NCBI GenBank assembly: GCA_000961575.1
Contig: LADP01000005.1
Coordinates: 124,001-188,000, forward strand
Reading direction: 5' to 3'
Length of the DNA: 64,000 nt
From: Peptococcaceae bacterium BRH_c8a
GTDB taxonomy: Bacteria > Bacillota > Desulfotomaculia > Desulfotomaculales > Desulfallaceae
Numbering within the stretch: the first letter of the stretch is position 1; each line of letters starts with the position of its first letter. A model generated the notes under the pieces. The model saw only the letters and a program-made list of their open reading frames with translations, was not told the DNA's origin and ran no database searches. Positions 51,836 through 59,772 of this stretch are shown here, piece after piece. The position numbers were made by a program, and so were the translations under genes.

Positions 51836-52564
51836 ATGCCTTTTTGGGAAGCCCAACAAAGCCTTACCGTAGTTCAGTGGTTGGCAAGGGTAGCGGTTAT
51901 ATATTTTTACTTATTATTATTAGCCAAGCTAATGGGGCAGAGGGAAATCGGCAGGTTAACCCTTTTTGACTTCATTATAAGTATTATAATCGGAAGCACC
52001 GCGGCCGGTGCGCTCAGCAGCAGTACCAGCGGTCTTGGTGGGGTAATGATAACAGTGGGCGCATTGGCTGTTTTTCAAATAATTTTAAGTATTTTATCAC
52101 TGAAGTTTTCCAGGTTAAGAAGAGTTGTAGAGGAAGAGCCTATAATTTTAGTGCAAAACGGCAAGCTTCTTGAACAGGCCATGAAAAAAACCAGGATTAA
52201 TCTTGATGATTTGATGTCACAATTAAGGATTAGAGGTTATTTCTTTTTGGGACAAGTTGAGTTTGCCATCCTTGAACCAGAAGGTAAAATAAGCGTCCTG
52301 CCAAAATCCCAGAATAGAGCTGTAACACCTCAGGACTTGGGTTTAGCAACAAAATATGAAGGGTACCCTACCATGCTTATTGAAGACGGCAACATTATTA
52401 ATGAAAATTTAAAGAGGAACAATTTATCTGAAAAGTGGCTTTATGAACAACTACAAAATTTTAAGATCAGTTCCCCTAAAGATGTTCTTGCTGCAATGCT
52501 TGATACGCAGGGGAGATTTTATTATAGCCTTAAAAATTCAGCTTCAGAGAGAACTGCATCCTAG
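51836..52564 (+). CDS. DUF421 (YetF-like) membrane protein, first of pair
   Basis: 242 residues with three N-terminal membrane helices (about 18-95) and a DUF421 domain. Blocks AKLMGQREIGRLTLFDFIISIIIGS, EEPIILVQNGKLLEQAM and AMLDTQGRFYYSL align with the copy at 8273-9016. AAGGAGG lies ten bases before the ATG. It is followed by a DUF4363 gene 30 bases downstream and then a second DUF421 gene, a combination found in spore-forming Firmicutes and likely spore-membrane linked. Confidence 0.9.
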   Translation: MPFWEAQQSLTVVQWLARVAVIYFYLLLLAKLMGQREIGRLTLFDFIISIIIGSTAAGALSSSTSGLGGVMITVGALAVFQIILSILSLKFSRLRRVVEEEPIILVQNGKLLEQAMKKTRINLDDLMSQLRIRGYFFLGQVEFAILEPEGKISVLPKSQNRAVTPQDLGLATKYEGYPTMLIEDGNIINENLKRNNLSEKWLYEQLQNFKISSPKDVLAAMLDTQGRFYYSLKNSASERTAS

Positions 52565-52594
52565 CGGTGGCCTTTAAATCCGGGAGGTGAAAAG

Positions 52595-52975
52595 ATGTAT
52601 TTTGACCGGGAAAAAATCCGTCTTTGGTTGGCCCTGGTCTGGGTAGTAACAGTCGGGTTTATGTGGTACGGATTTAACGTTGGATTAAACGACCCAAATA
52701 AAATTATGCTATCGGCCCTGGATAGACTCGAAAGCAGCGTTATCCAGGAAGACTGGGAACAGGCAGGGGCCGAAATTTCTTTGTTAAATAATACCTTCAT
52801 GGCCAATGAATTCTTAATCAGAGTCACAAACTCTCCTGAGGATTTAAGCACTTTCCGACGTGAATTAAATGAAGCTGCCGTTTTAGTGAAAAATCAGGCA
52901 GACGATGTAATAACTCAAATTGGCGGGTTAAAAGAAGAAGTTATGACTATAACCACGGTATTTTCAGGTATTTAG
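52595..52975 (+). CDS. DUF4363 family protein
   Basis: 126 residues. One N-terminal membrane helix (about 8-26, LWLALVWVVTVGFMWYGF) precedes a helical domain outside or at the membrane, with LDRLESSVIQEDWEQAGAEISLLNNTF. This is the DUF4363 pattern, usually encoded with DUF421 genes. GGGAGGTG lies before the ATG. It lies between two DUF421 genes with gaps of 30 and 14 bases, so a three-gene operon is clear. The function is unknown. Confidence 0.85.
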   Translation: MYFDREKIRLWLALVWVVTVGFMWYGFNVGLNDPNKIMLSALDRLESSVIQEDWEQAGAEISLLNNTFMANEFLIRVTNSPEDLSTFRRELNEAAVLVKNQADDVITQIGGLKEEVMTITTVFSGI

Positions 52976-52989
52976 GAGGTCAACCGAAA

Positions 52990-53658
52990 GTGGAATTGTT
53001 TGCCTACGGGACGAAGGTAATTATAATCTTTCTTATAGCCTACTTTGGGGCCCGCGTATTAACAAAAAAAGCCATTGCGGAAATGACCGCTTATGAAATA
53101 GCCGGGATTTTTATATTGTCCAATGTGGCTGCCGAACCGTTGGTAACAAAAGTAACTATGAGGGCCGTCTATGGAACGGGCCTGCTAATTTTTCTTATTT
53201 GGATAACCTCACACCTAGCTATTTTCAACAAACTGACCCCAATTATGGAGCATTCACCAACGGTGGTAGTCAAAAACGGCCAGTTGGATATGTCGGCATT
53301 AAAAGCAACTTCTTTGAGTTTAAACCAGTTTATGGGTTTGCTGCGGGCAAAAGGATACGATAAGGTAACCGATGTTGAGTTTGCTGTCTTGGAGCCTCAG
53401 GGGAGGTTATCGGCCTTTCCCAAGTCCCAAAAAAGACCTGTTAACCCCAGTGACTTGAGTGTTCCAACCCAATACGAGGGACTTACTTTGCCCCTGGTCA
53501 TGGATGGGTCCATTTTAGAGAATAATCTTCGCCATGCTAACTTGACCAAGGACTGGCTTTTAAGCGCGTTAAGTTACCAGGGCATAAAGGAATTCAGCAA
53601 AGAAGTGGCCTTAGCTGAGCTGGATACCCAGGGTAATCTGTTAGTCTCCAGAAAATGA
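52990..53658 (+). CDS. DUF421 (YetF-like) membrane protein, second of pair
   Basis: 222 residues, starting at GTG after TTAGGAGG. It has three N-terminal helices, ARVLTKKAIAEMTAYEIAG, HSPTVVVKNGQLDMSALK, the DUF421 core with SAFPKSQKRPVNPSDL, and the end AELDTQGNLLVSRK. It is more distant from the other two copies than they are from each other in the N-terminal part. Third gene of the DUF421-DUF4363-DUF421 operon, which ends at the hairpin at 53785-53809. Confidence 0.9.
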   Translation: MELFAYGTKVIIIFLIAYFGARVLTKKAIAEMTAYEIAGIFILSNVAAEPLVTKVTMRAVYGTGLLIFLIWITSHLAIFNKLTPIMEHSPTVVVKNGQLDMSALKATSLSLNQFMGLLRAKGYDKVTDVEFAVLEPQGRLSAFPKSQKRPVNPSDLSVPTQYEGLTLPLVMDGSILENNLRHANLTKDWLLSALSYQGIKEFSKEVALAELDTQGNLLVSRK

Positions 53659-53784
53659 ATATTTAATCTATTTTCTTTATTTCTGTGCTTAACATCCAAA
53701 GCAACAACTCTGTAATTTTATTTAGTGAATTTATCTTTATGGTACCCGCTGTATCTTCTACCCGGTTTCTGCTTCTTGGTACAA

Positions 53785-53809
53785 AAACACCCTCACAAAG
53801 AGGGTGTTT
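53785..53809. terminator. Bidirectional terminator
   Basis: Arms AAACACCCTC (53785-53794) and complement (53800-53809) with a T run on the minus strand and T-rich sequence on the plus strand. It separates the DUF421 operon from the convergent small Gly-rich genes. Confidence 0.8.
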
Positions 53810-53842
53810 AAATAAGTTCAAACTAAAATCTAAACTTTGATT

Positions 53843-53959
53843 TTACTTAGCTTCATATTCTCCATAGCCGCCGAAAAATCCAGTACCGAAGACCAGCAGG
53901 ATCAGGATTAAAAAGAGTATAAAGCCCCCATTAGAACTTCCGCCTGCACCGTAACCCAT
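53843..53959 (-). CDS. YjcZ-like Gly-rich small membrane protein, copy 2
   Basis: 38 residues. MGYGAGGSSNGG precedes the membrane helix FILFLILILLVFGTGFFGG and a short acidic tail GEYEAK. GGGAGTG lies eight bases before the ATG. It is the shortest and most divergent of the three copies; the membrane helix and N-terminal GYG are kept. Confidence 0.75.
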   Translation of the reverse strand: MGYGAGGSSNGGFILFLILILLVFGTGFFGGYGEYEAK

Positions 53960-53990
53960 TAAAAAATCACTCCCTATTTTTTATGATAGT

Positions 53991-54134
53991 TTAACTAACG
54001 CAACCGCCGCCAAAGCCCCAAAACCCCATACCAAAGACCAACAGGATTAGGACTAGGAAGAGGATAAAGCTGCCATCAAAATAACTACCGCCGGTGTAGC
54101 CGCCGCCGGTAGTGGCACCTCCGCCGTAACCCAT
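53991..54134 (-). CDS. YjcZ-like Gly-rich small membrane protein, copy 3
   Basis: 47 residues, matching copy 1 from MGYGGGATTGGGYTGG through the helix SFILFLVLILLVFGMGFWG, then ending GGGCVS rather than the Tyr-rich tail. GGGGAGGA lies seven bases before the ATG. The copy 2 gene follows 31 bases later on the same strand, so the two are likely co-transcribed. Confidence 0.8.
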   Translation of the reverse strand: MGYGGGATTGGGYTGGSYFDGSFILFLVLILLVFGMGFWGFGGGCVS

Positions 54135-54378
54135 AGTTTTTTCCTCCCCACTTCATTTACTTCTCGCTTTATGCTATGCAAATACCAAGGAAATTGCTAC
54201 CATTTAACCGCTCTGCTATTCATGCCAGCGTCAACATACGTGTCAAATTTTAATACTTAGGTGCTATACACATAAAAGTTTATGAAAATATGAACATAAC
54301 CATAATTTATATTGCAAAACATTCCTTTATTGGTTAATATTAAGTGTGTGTTAAAAAATAAAGAAAGGAGGGGAGAGT

Positions 54379-54996
54379 TTGAGGAACAATAAAAAATTCT
54401 ATTTAATGAGTATCCTTTTGGCCATTACGTTGTTTGCCAGCGCAGGTTTGGTATTCGCGTCGGGAACAACCTTTGAAGCCCTTGCAGCCAACTTCAATTT
54501 CAACATTAACGGTGAGAAAGCTGAGTTGTCCGAACAACCGGTGGTTATTGACGGTAAAACTTATCTGCCTGTTCGGGCCATGGGCGAAGCAATGGGTAAA
54601 AGGATTGGCTGGGATCAGGATACAAAAACTATAATTATTGACGAACTTCTAGCCGACGGAACTTACAAGGCAGAAGAACCGGCGTTCAACGAGCACGGTT
54701 GGAAAGCCATGGTGGAAGTAACCGTAATGGATGGCATAATATCCGAAGCTAAATTTGACGAAGTTAACGAACAAGGGGTCTACAAAAGCCAGGACGAGGC
54801 TTACCTGGAACAGTACAAACAAGTCGCCGGCCAAGATATGCTGGAAGCAATCAAGGCATTGGAAACCGCACTGGTCAGTGCCCAAAACGTAGACCTGGTG
54901 GACGCAGTCTCCGGCGCCACATATGCTTCAGGCAGTTTCAATGCCCTGGTAGCGCAGGCTCTGGCAGCCGGCCCGGTGGAAGCAGGCCAGAATTAA
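54379..54996 (+). CDS. Secreted FMN-binding-domain protein with copper-amine-oxidase-type N-domain
   Basis: 205 residues starting at TTG after GGAGGGG. A signal peptide (about 1-27) precedes a Cu-amine-oxidase N-like domain (about 38-92, with NGEKAEL, DGKTYLPVRAMGEAMG) and an FMN_bind domain (about 95-205). The flavinylation motif DAVSGATYAS places the modified Thr at about residue 181, with ApbE encoded next to it as the modifying enzyme. A covalent FMN on an extracytoplasmic protein points to electron transfer outside the membrane. It heads an operon-like run with apbE-, eetA- and eetB-like genes. There is no lipobox, so unlike PplA of Listeria it may not be lipid-anchored. Confidence 0.85.
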   Translation: MRNNKKFYLMSILLAITLFASAGLVFASGTTFEALAANFNFNINGEKAELSEQPVVIDGKTYLPVRAMGEAMGKRIGWDQDTKTIIIDELLADGTYKAEEPAFNEHGWKAMVEVTVMDGIISEAKFDEVNEQGVYKSQDEAYLEQYKQVAGQDMLEAIKALETALVSAQNVDLVDAVSGATYASGSFNALVAQALAAGPVEAGQN

Positions 54997-55124
54997 ATAC
55001 TTTAGACAAGGCGAATCAATGTAAGTGGAGCCCATGAGCAGGATTTTCTCATGGGCTTTAACAGTTAACCATTTAGCCATTAATAATTTGGATTAATCAA
55101 GCTTTGGCAGGAGGAAAAGACCCC

Positions 55125-56156
55125 GTGGTAAAAAAATACTTGACTATGCTTGTAATTTTGTTATTCGTACTAACGGGCTGCACAGCTGAAAAAAAAGTCT
55201 CCACTGAAGTCTTTACCGCCGAGAAATACCTGTTAGGAACTGACATTACAGTAAGCATTGAAACGGGCGAAGAAGCCAACCTGATTTGTAATGAAGTTTT
55301 TAGCCGGGTTAAGGATATCGAAGACAAGATGTCGGCTCATAGCGGAGACAGCGAAATAGCCCTTTTAAATGCGGGAGCCGGCAAAGAAAAAACAGTATTA
55401 AGTGCACAGACATATCACGTTTTAAGTCAGGCCACTGAATTTGCTGCTATCACAGGAGGAGCCTTTGACCCCACCATCGGATCCCTAGTACAGCTTTGGG
55501 GCATTAACTCCGGAAACGGAAAAGTACCTGTTGAGCAGGATATTCAAAAAAGCATTGCCCTAGTTAATTATAAATCACTGCAACTTGCCCAAGACGGAAC
55601 CAATTGCACGGCATATCTTCCCCACCAGGGGCAAATAGTTGATCTGGGCGGCATTGCCAAGGGCTATGCCGGTGACGAAGCAAAACAAATATTACTGGCT
55701 AACGGAATCAAAAGCGGCATGATTAATTTAGGTGGCAATATTGTGGCCATCGGTAAAAAAAAGGACGGCAGCCATTGGCGTGTCGGGATCCAAAATCCCC
55801 TGGCCCCAAGGGGCACCTTCCTGGGCATTGTACAGTTGGATGACAAATCGGTGGTGAGTTCAGGTGCTTACGAACGTTACTTTATAAAAGATGGTAAACG
55901 ATATCACCATATTATCGACCCAAATACCGGCCATCCTTCTGAGAGTGATTTGATAGGCGTGACCATTATTGCCGACCAGGGCATTGCCGCTGACGCTCTA
56001 TCCACCGGAGTCTTCGTCTTGGGCCTGGAAAAAGGGATAAAACTTGTGGACAGCCTGCAGGGTGTAGATGCAATATTGATTGCGGCAGATAAAAAGGTGT
56101 TTACAACCCGGGGAATTGAGGATTTCAAGCTGACTGACGGCGATTTCAGCTTATGA
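55125..56156 (+). CDS. apbE: FAD:protein FMN transferase (ApbE/FmnB)
   Basis: 343 residues. A lipoprotein signal ends at LTGC (Cys about 17). The ApbE core is seen in YLLGTDITVSIETG, GAFDPTIGSLVQLWG, VDLGGIAKGYAGDEA, INLGGNI and HHIIDPNTGHPSESDLIGVTI. It attaches FMN to Thr/Ser of FMN_bind proteins, and the preceding gene encodes the obvious substrate. The GTG at 55125 with AGGAGG upstream is chosen over an in-frame start at 55104. It overlaps the next gene by four bases. Confidence 0.93.
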   Translation: MVKKYLTMLVILLFVLTGCTAEKKVSTEVFTAEKYLLGTDITVSIETGEEANLICNEVFSRVKDIEDKMSAHSGDSEIALLNAGAGKEKTVLSAQTYHVLSQATEFAAITGGAFDPTIGSLVQLWGINSGNGKVPVEQDIQKSIALVNYKSLQLAQDGTNCTAYLPHQGQIVDLGGIAKGYAGDEAKQILLANGIKSGMINLGGNIVAIGKKKDGSHWRVGIQNPLAPRGTFLGIVQLDDKSVVSSGAYERYFIKDGKRYHHIIDPNTGHPSESDLIGVTIIADQGIAADALSTGVFVLGLEKGIKLVDSLQGVDAILIAADKKVFTTRGIEDFKLTDGDFSL

Positions 56157-56533
56157 AAAACATTAACAAACTTATACCGCTGCTACTGGTTCTGGCCATA
56201 GTATTAAGTTTCTCCGCCAGGCACTTTTTCGAACAGAACCAAAGTTCCGAACTAAACACAACATCGATATACAAAAACGGAACAATTTATAAGCGGATTA
56301 ATTTAACAGCCGTTCCGGTTACGGAGTTTATTATCACCGATGATGGCGGTCATTTTAATATAATAGAAATAAAGAACGGTCAGGTGCGGGTTAAAGAATC
56401 GAACTGCCCCAACAAAATATGTGTCAACACCGGGTGGCTGTCCAAACCCGGCCAGATGTCCGTGTGCGTACCCAACGGACTAAAAGTTATTATTGAAGGC
56501 AAGCCTGCTGATATTGATGATATATCGTATTAG
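56153..56533 (+). CDS. NusG-domain-II protein (EetA-like)
   Basis: 126 residues. An N-terminal membrane anchor (about 8-25) precedes a small beta domain with VRVKESNCPNKICVNTGWLSKPGQMSVCVPN, typical of the NusG_II extracytoplasmic family. EetA of the Listeria electron-transfer locus belongs here. The cysteines Cys85/Cys90/Cys101 (approximate) are conserved in the family. It overlaps apbE by four bases and is followed 41 bases later by the EetB-like gene. Confidence 0.85.
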   Translation: MKNINKLIPLLLVLAIVLSFSARHFFEQNQSSELNTTSIYKNGTIYKRINLTAVPVTEFIITDDGGHFNIIEIKNGQVRVKESNCPNKICVNTGWLSKPGQMSVCVPNGLKVIIEGKPADIDDISY

Positions 56534-56574
56534 CTCTTTTAGCCCTTAATACTAACCGTGAGAGGTATAGAACA

Positions 56575-57102
56575 ATGCTAACAACCAGGCGCCTAGTTAT
56601 CATATCTTTGTTCGTTGCCCAGGCAACCGCACTTAATCTAGTAGAAAGATTCTTTGTGCTTCCCATTGCCATTCCCGGTGTAAAACTGGGACTGGCCAAT
56701 ATCATCACCATGCTGGCCATACTTCTGCTGGGGTTTAAGGAAGCTATTTTTATTGTTATCGTGCGTTGCTCCCTGGCAGCCCTACTTGGAGGAGGCCCGT
56801 TTAGTTTTTTATTCAGCATTACCGGTGGCCTGCTAAGCGCGCTGGTTATGATATTACTATGGAAGAAATTATCGAGCCATATCAGCATTATCAGCATTAG
56901 CCTGGTGGGTGCTGTTGTTCACAATATTGGGCAGCTGTTTGTGGCCAGCATTATTGTTCAGGACTTTCGGATTTACGTATACCTTCCTGTTCTGCTTGTC
57001 TCGGCCCTTATAACAGGCTGTATTGTGGGGCTGGTAACTCAACATTCGTATAATACCCTGCAAAAAAACACACAACTTTTCAAGGACTCACACATTACTT
57101 AG
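56575..57102 (+). CDS. Gx transporter / heptaprenyl-diphosphate-synthase component I-like (EetB-like) membrane protein
   Basis: 175 residues with five or six membrane helices. AIPGVKLGLANIITMLAILLLG and RCSLAALLGGGPFSFLFSITGG are signatures of the family annotated as Gx transporter or HepI. EetB of the Listeria locus belongs to it. GTGAGAGG lies about nine bases before the ATG. With the FMN-binding, ApbE and NusG_II genes it forms a four-gene set; quinone-synthesis and NADH dehydrogenase genes of the full locus are not seen downstream. Confidence 0.85.
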   Translation: MLTTRRLVIISLFVAQATALNLVERFFVLPIAIPGVKLGLANIITMLAILLLGFKEAIFIVIVRCSLAALLGGGPFSFLFSITGGLLSALVMILLWKKLSSHISIISISLVGAVVHNIGQLFVASIIVQDFRIYVYLPVLLVSALITGCIVGLVTQHSYNTLQKNTQLFKDSHIT

Positions 57103-57211
57103 TTGATATCTAAGAATACCAATAAAACTCATCCAACGTGCTATTTTGGGAAAAATGTGCACCTTGACAAACAGCACCGATAAACTTATAATGATATTTG
57201 CACGAAAACGG

Positions 57212-57294
57212 GTCGGAGTGGCGGAATCGGCAGACGCGTACGTTTGAGGGGCGTATGGGAGACCATGCGGGTTCAAGTCCCGCCTCCGACACCA
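57212..57294 (+). tRNA. tRNA-Leu (anticodon GAG)
   Basis: 83 bases including CCA. Acceptor stem GTCGGAG/CTCCGAC; T-arm GCGGGTTCAAGTCCCGC; anticodon loop TTGAGGG with GAG; extra arm TGGGAGACCA as in class II tRNAs. It is single, with the terminator at 57361-57389 downstream. Confidence 0.95.
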
Positions 57295-57360
57295 TCTTTA
57301 TCCGCACTAAGCGGAATCTTAAATATAATGTCAATACAATCATCATTAAAGACCTTTATC

Positions 57361-57389
57361 GAATGGACATATAAGTCCATTCTTTTTTT
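57361..57389 (+). terminator. Terminator of tRNA-Leu
   Basis: Arms GAATGGAC (57361-57368) and complement, an AT-rich loop and a run of seven T. Confidence 0.88.
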
Positions 57390-57503
57390 GCATTCCACTA
57401 GGTTTTCCCGTTTAACCAGTATGTTTTTTATGGCTAATAAATATGTAAGCGAGCGAGGACTGTTTAACCTTGCTTTTGTGTCAGTGAATAAAAAAGATAA
57501 ACA

Positions 57504-57695
57504 TTAATCCCAATTTCTATTTGTTTCTTTTACATATATTCTTACGCTACCACAATCTTTACATAAATCGGCATAGAACCACTCTACTTGTGGAACAAGA
57601 AAATTGACATGCCTTAAGCCTGTTTTAAAATTTCCTGAACCTACGGATATGCCCTTTTCAATATTATTTGAACCACAATAAATGCATTTATCCAT
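57504..57695 (-). CDS. Small zinc-ribbon protein
   Basis: 63 residues. Two CxxC pairs, MDKCIYCGS near the N-terminus and LCKDCGS near residue 46, form a probable single zinc site. AGGGG lies before the ATG. It resembles many short zinc-ribbon proteins of unknown role and is alone on its strand. The gap 57696-57913 upstream of it shows nothing else. Confidence 0.65.
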   Translation of the reverse strand: MDKCIYCGSNNIEKGISVGSGNFKTGLRHVNFLVPQVEWFYADLCKDCGSVRIYVKETNRNWD

Positions 57696-57913
57696 TTTGC
57701 AACCCCTATTTTAAATACATTATTTTACTGTAGGTACATTATAACAAAATCTTTAGCTGTTGCGCTAAATAAACATTCTGCGTCACAGCAGTAAACTTGA
57801 CCGATTAGGCCCGAAGCAAAAAAAAATCACCCCATAAGCTGGATCAAAAATGAATCTTTTTGTGGAGGGCGAAGCGTACCCTTTGCACAAAATCCGGGTA
57901 TATCCGGGCATAA

Positions 57914-57945
57914 GTAAGACTGGTCACTAATGCGACCAGTCTTAC
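57914..57945. terminator. Hairpin downstream of the second acyl-CoA ligase
   Basis: Perfect 12-base arms GTAAGACTGGTC (57914-57925) and complement (57934-57945). No clear T run; termination of the leftward ligase gene is likely from position. Confidence 0.6.
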
Positions 57946-57969
57946 CAAAATATGCGATGAATTAGATTA

Positions 57970-59586
57970 CTACTTGTTAGCCTCCTCGTCCCGTAAAATC
58001 CTTCTTAACACCTTGCCTACAATGGTTTTGGGCAGTTCGGTGCGGAACTCCACTTTTCTGGGCGCCTTATATTTGGCCAGGTTTGCCCGGCAGTGGTCTA
58101 TGATTTCATTTTCGGTGGCACTTTCGCCCGGCTTCAGCACAATAAATGCTTTCACCGCTTCCCCAAGATATTCGTCCGGTACTCCGGCTACAACAGCTTC
58201 CATAATTTTGGGGTGCTCAAACAATACTTCCTCGATATCTCGGGGGTAAATGTTATAGCCGCCGGAAATAATCATGTCCTTTTTGCGGTCAACTATAAAA
58301 CAGTATCCATCATCATCCATTTTGGCAATATCGCCGGTGTGCAGCCAGCCGTTGCGCAGCACCTGCTCGGTCTCTTGCGGCATGTTCCAGTATCCCTTCA
58401 TTACCTGGGGACCCTTAACACACAGTTCGCCTAATTCATTGGGGGGCATTTCGTTTGCACCGGTTTCCAGGTCTGCTATTTTGCTGTCGGTATCAGGCAT
58501 GGGCAAGCCGATGGAGCCGGCTTTACGCATACCGGCCAGCGGTTGACAGTGGGTTACCGGGGTGGCCTCGGATAGCCCATACCCTTCCACCAGAAAACCT
58601 CCGGTAATAGCCTCAAACTTTTCTGCGACTTCCACCGGCAACGGTGCCGAACCACTGATGCAGTATTTAATTGACTTGATGTTATATGCCTGTACATTGG
58701 GGAAGTTGTTAATGGCAATATACATGGTGGGTACGCCGGGAAACAGTGTGGGTTGATACACGTTAATTGCTTCCAGGCATTCTTTGATCTCAAACCGTGG
58801 CAAAACAATCATGGTTGAGGAATTTATTATGCTTAGATTCATGCACGTGGTCATGCCGTACGAGTGGAAAAACGGTAGAATACTCAGGATTTTTTCTTTA
58901 CCGTATTCGATATCCTTCATCCACTCCAACAACTGAAGGACGTTGGCGGAAATGTTGCGGTGGGTCAGCATGGCACCTTTGGACACCCCGGTAGTGCCGC
59001 CGGTGTACTGGAACACAGCGACGTCCTCGTCCATACTCACAGGTACCTGGTTAAATACCGGGGGGTATTTTTTTAACAAATCCTCGGCTAGCAGCGCGTT
59101 TTCATCGGCGGCTCCGCAAGGTTGGCCTAAAGCAAAAAGGATCACATTCTTTAACGGTGTCTGGTTACGGATGTACTTAATTCGTGGGTAAAACGCATCA
59201 TAGGCAATAATTGTCTCAGCACCAGAATCATTTAAAATATGATCCAACTCTTTCTCAACATACATGGGGTTTACTTGTACAACTGTTGCACCCATTTTTA
59301 GCGTGGCCATGTAACCTAAGACATATTGGGGACAGTTGGGAGCCATTATAGCCACTCGGTCACCTTTTTGCACACCCAAATCGACAAGGGCGCCCGCGCA
59401 CATATTTACCATGGCGGCAAGCATTTGATAGGGCATTTTTACACCGGCAAATAGAATAGCATCTTGCTGCGGGAATTCACCGGCTGCTTTGTCTAGGTAT
59501 TGGGGCATGGTCAAATCAGGATAATTAATACTGGGACGGACTCCAGCCTGATAATTCTTAAACCAAACCCTGTTAGGGTCAACCAT
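57970..59586 (-). CDS. Long-chain fatty-acid-CoA ligase, paralogue of the gene at 33109
   Basis: 538 residues of the FadD-like ANL group. The AMP motif is FQYTGGTTGVSKGAMLTHRN, with YGLSEATPVTH, LHTGDIAKMDDDGYCFIVDRKKDMIISGGYN and C-terminal KTIVGKVLRR. It opens with RVWFKNYQAGV, which aligns with VWFNNYLPD of the 33109 gene. It forms long-chain acyl-CoA using ATP. It is a single gene. No sigma-54 promoter or TGATGC repeat was seen upstream, so control likely differs from its paralogue. Confidence 0.92.
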   Translation of the reverse strand: MVDPNRVWFKNYQAGVRPSINYPDLTMPQYLDKAAGEFPQQDAILFAGVKMPYQMLAAMVNMCAGALVDLGVQKGDRVAIMAPNCPQYVLGYMATLKMGATVVQVNPMYVEKELDHILNDSGAETIIAYDAFYPRIKYIRNQTPLKNVILFALGQPCGAADENALLAEDLLKKYPPVFNQVPVSMDEDVAVFQYTGGTTGVSKGAMLTHRNISANVLQLLEWMKDIEYGKEKILSILPFFHSYGMTTCMNLSIINSSTMIVLPRFEIKECLEAINVYQPTLFPGVPTMYIAINNFPNVQAYNIKSIKYCISGSAPLPVEVAEKFEAITGGFLVEGYGLSEATPVTHCQPLAGMRKAGSIGLPMPDTDSKIADLETGANEMPPNELGELCVKGPQVMKGYWNMPQETEQVLRNGWLHTGDIAKMDDDGYCFIVDRKKDMIISGGYNIYPRDIEEVLFEHPKIMEAVVAGVPDEYLGEAVKAFIVLKPGESATENEIIDHCRANLAKYKAPRKVEFRTELPKTIVGKVLRRILRDEEANK

Positions 59587-59772
59587 AAATGCACCTCCTG
59601 AAGCATTTTTAATAACTGCAAAAAATCAAGTAATTAATTATACAACGAATAGTTCAAAATATTCAATTAATTATAAAAACATTTCTTGTATGAGCTTATG
59701 TTCAACAATAGCGCTAAATGTTATTATAATCCAACATTTTTGGTAGCGGTCAGCAAAGCATGCGCGCAAATC

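Noticed and set aside
57244..57507. 87-codon ORF overlapping tRNA-Leu
   Set aside because: Runs through the tRNA and its terminator; not a gene.
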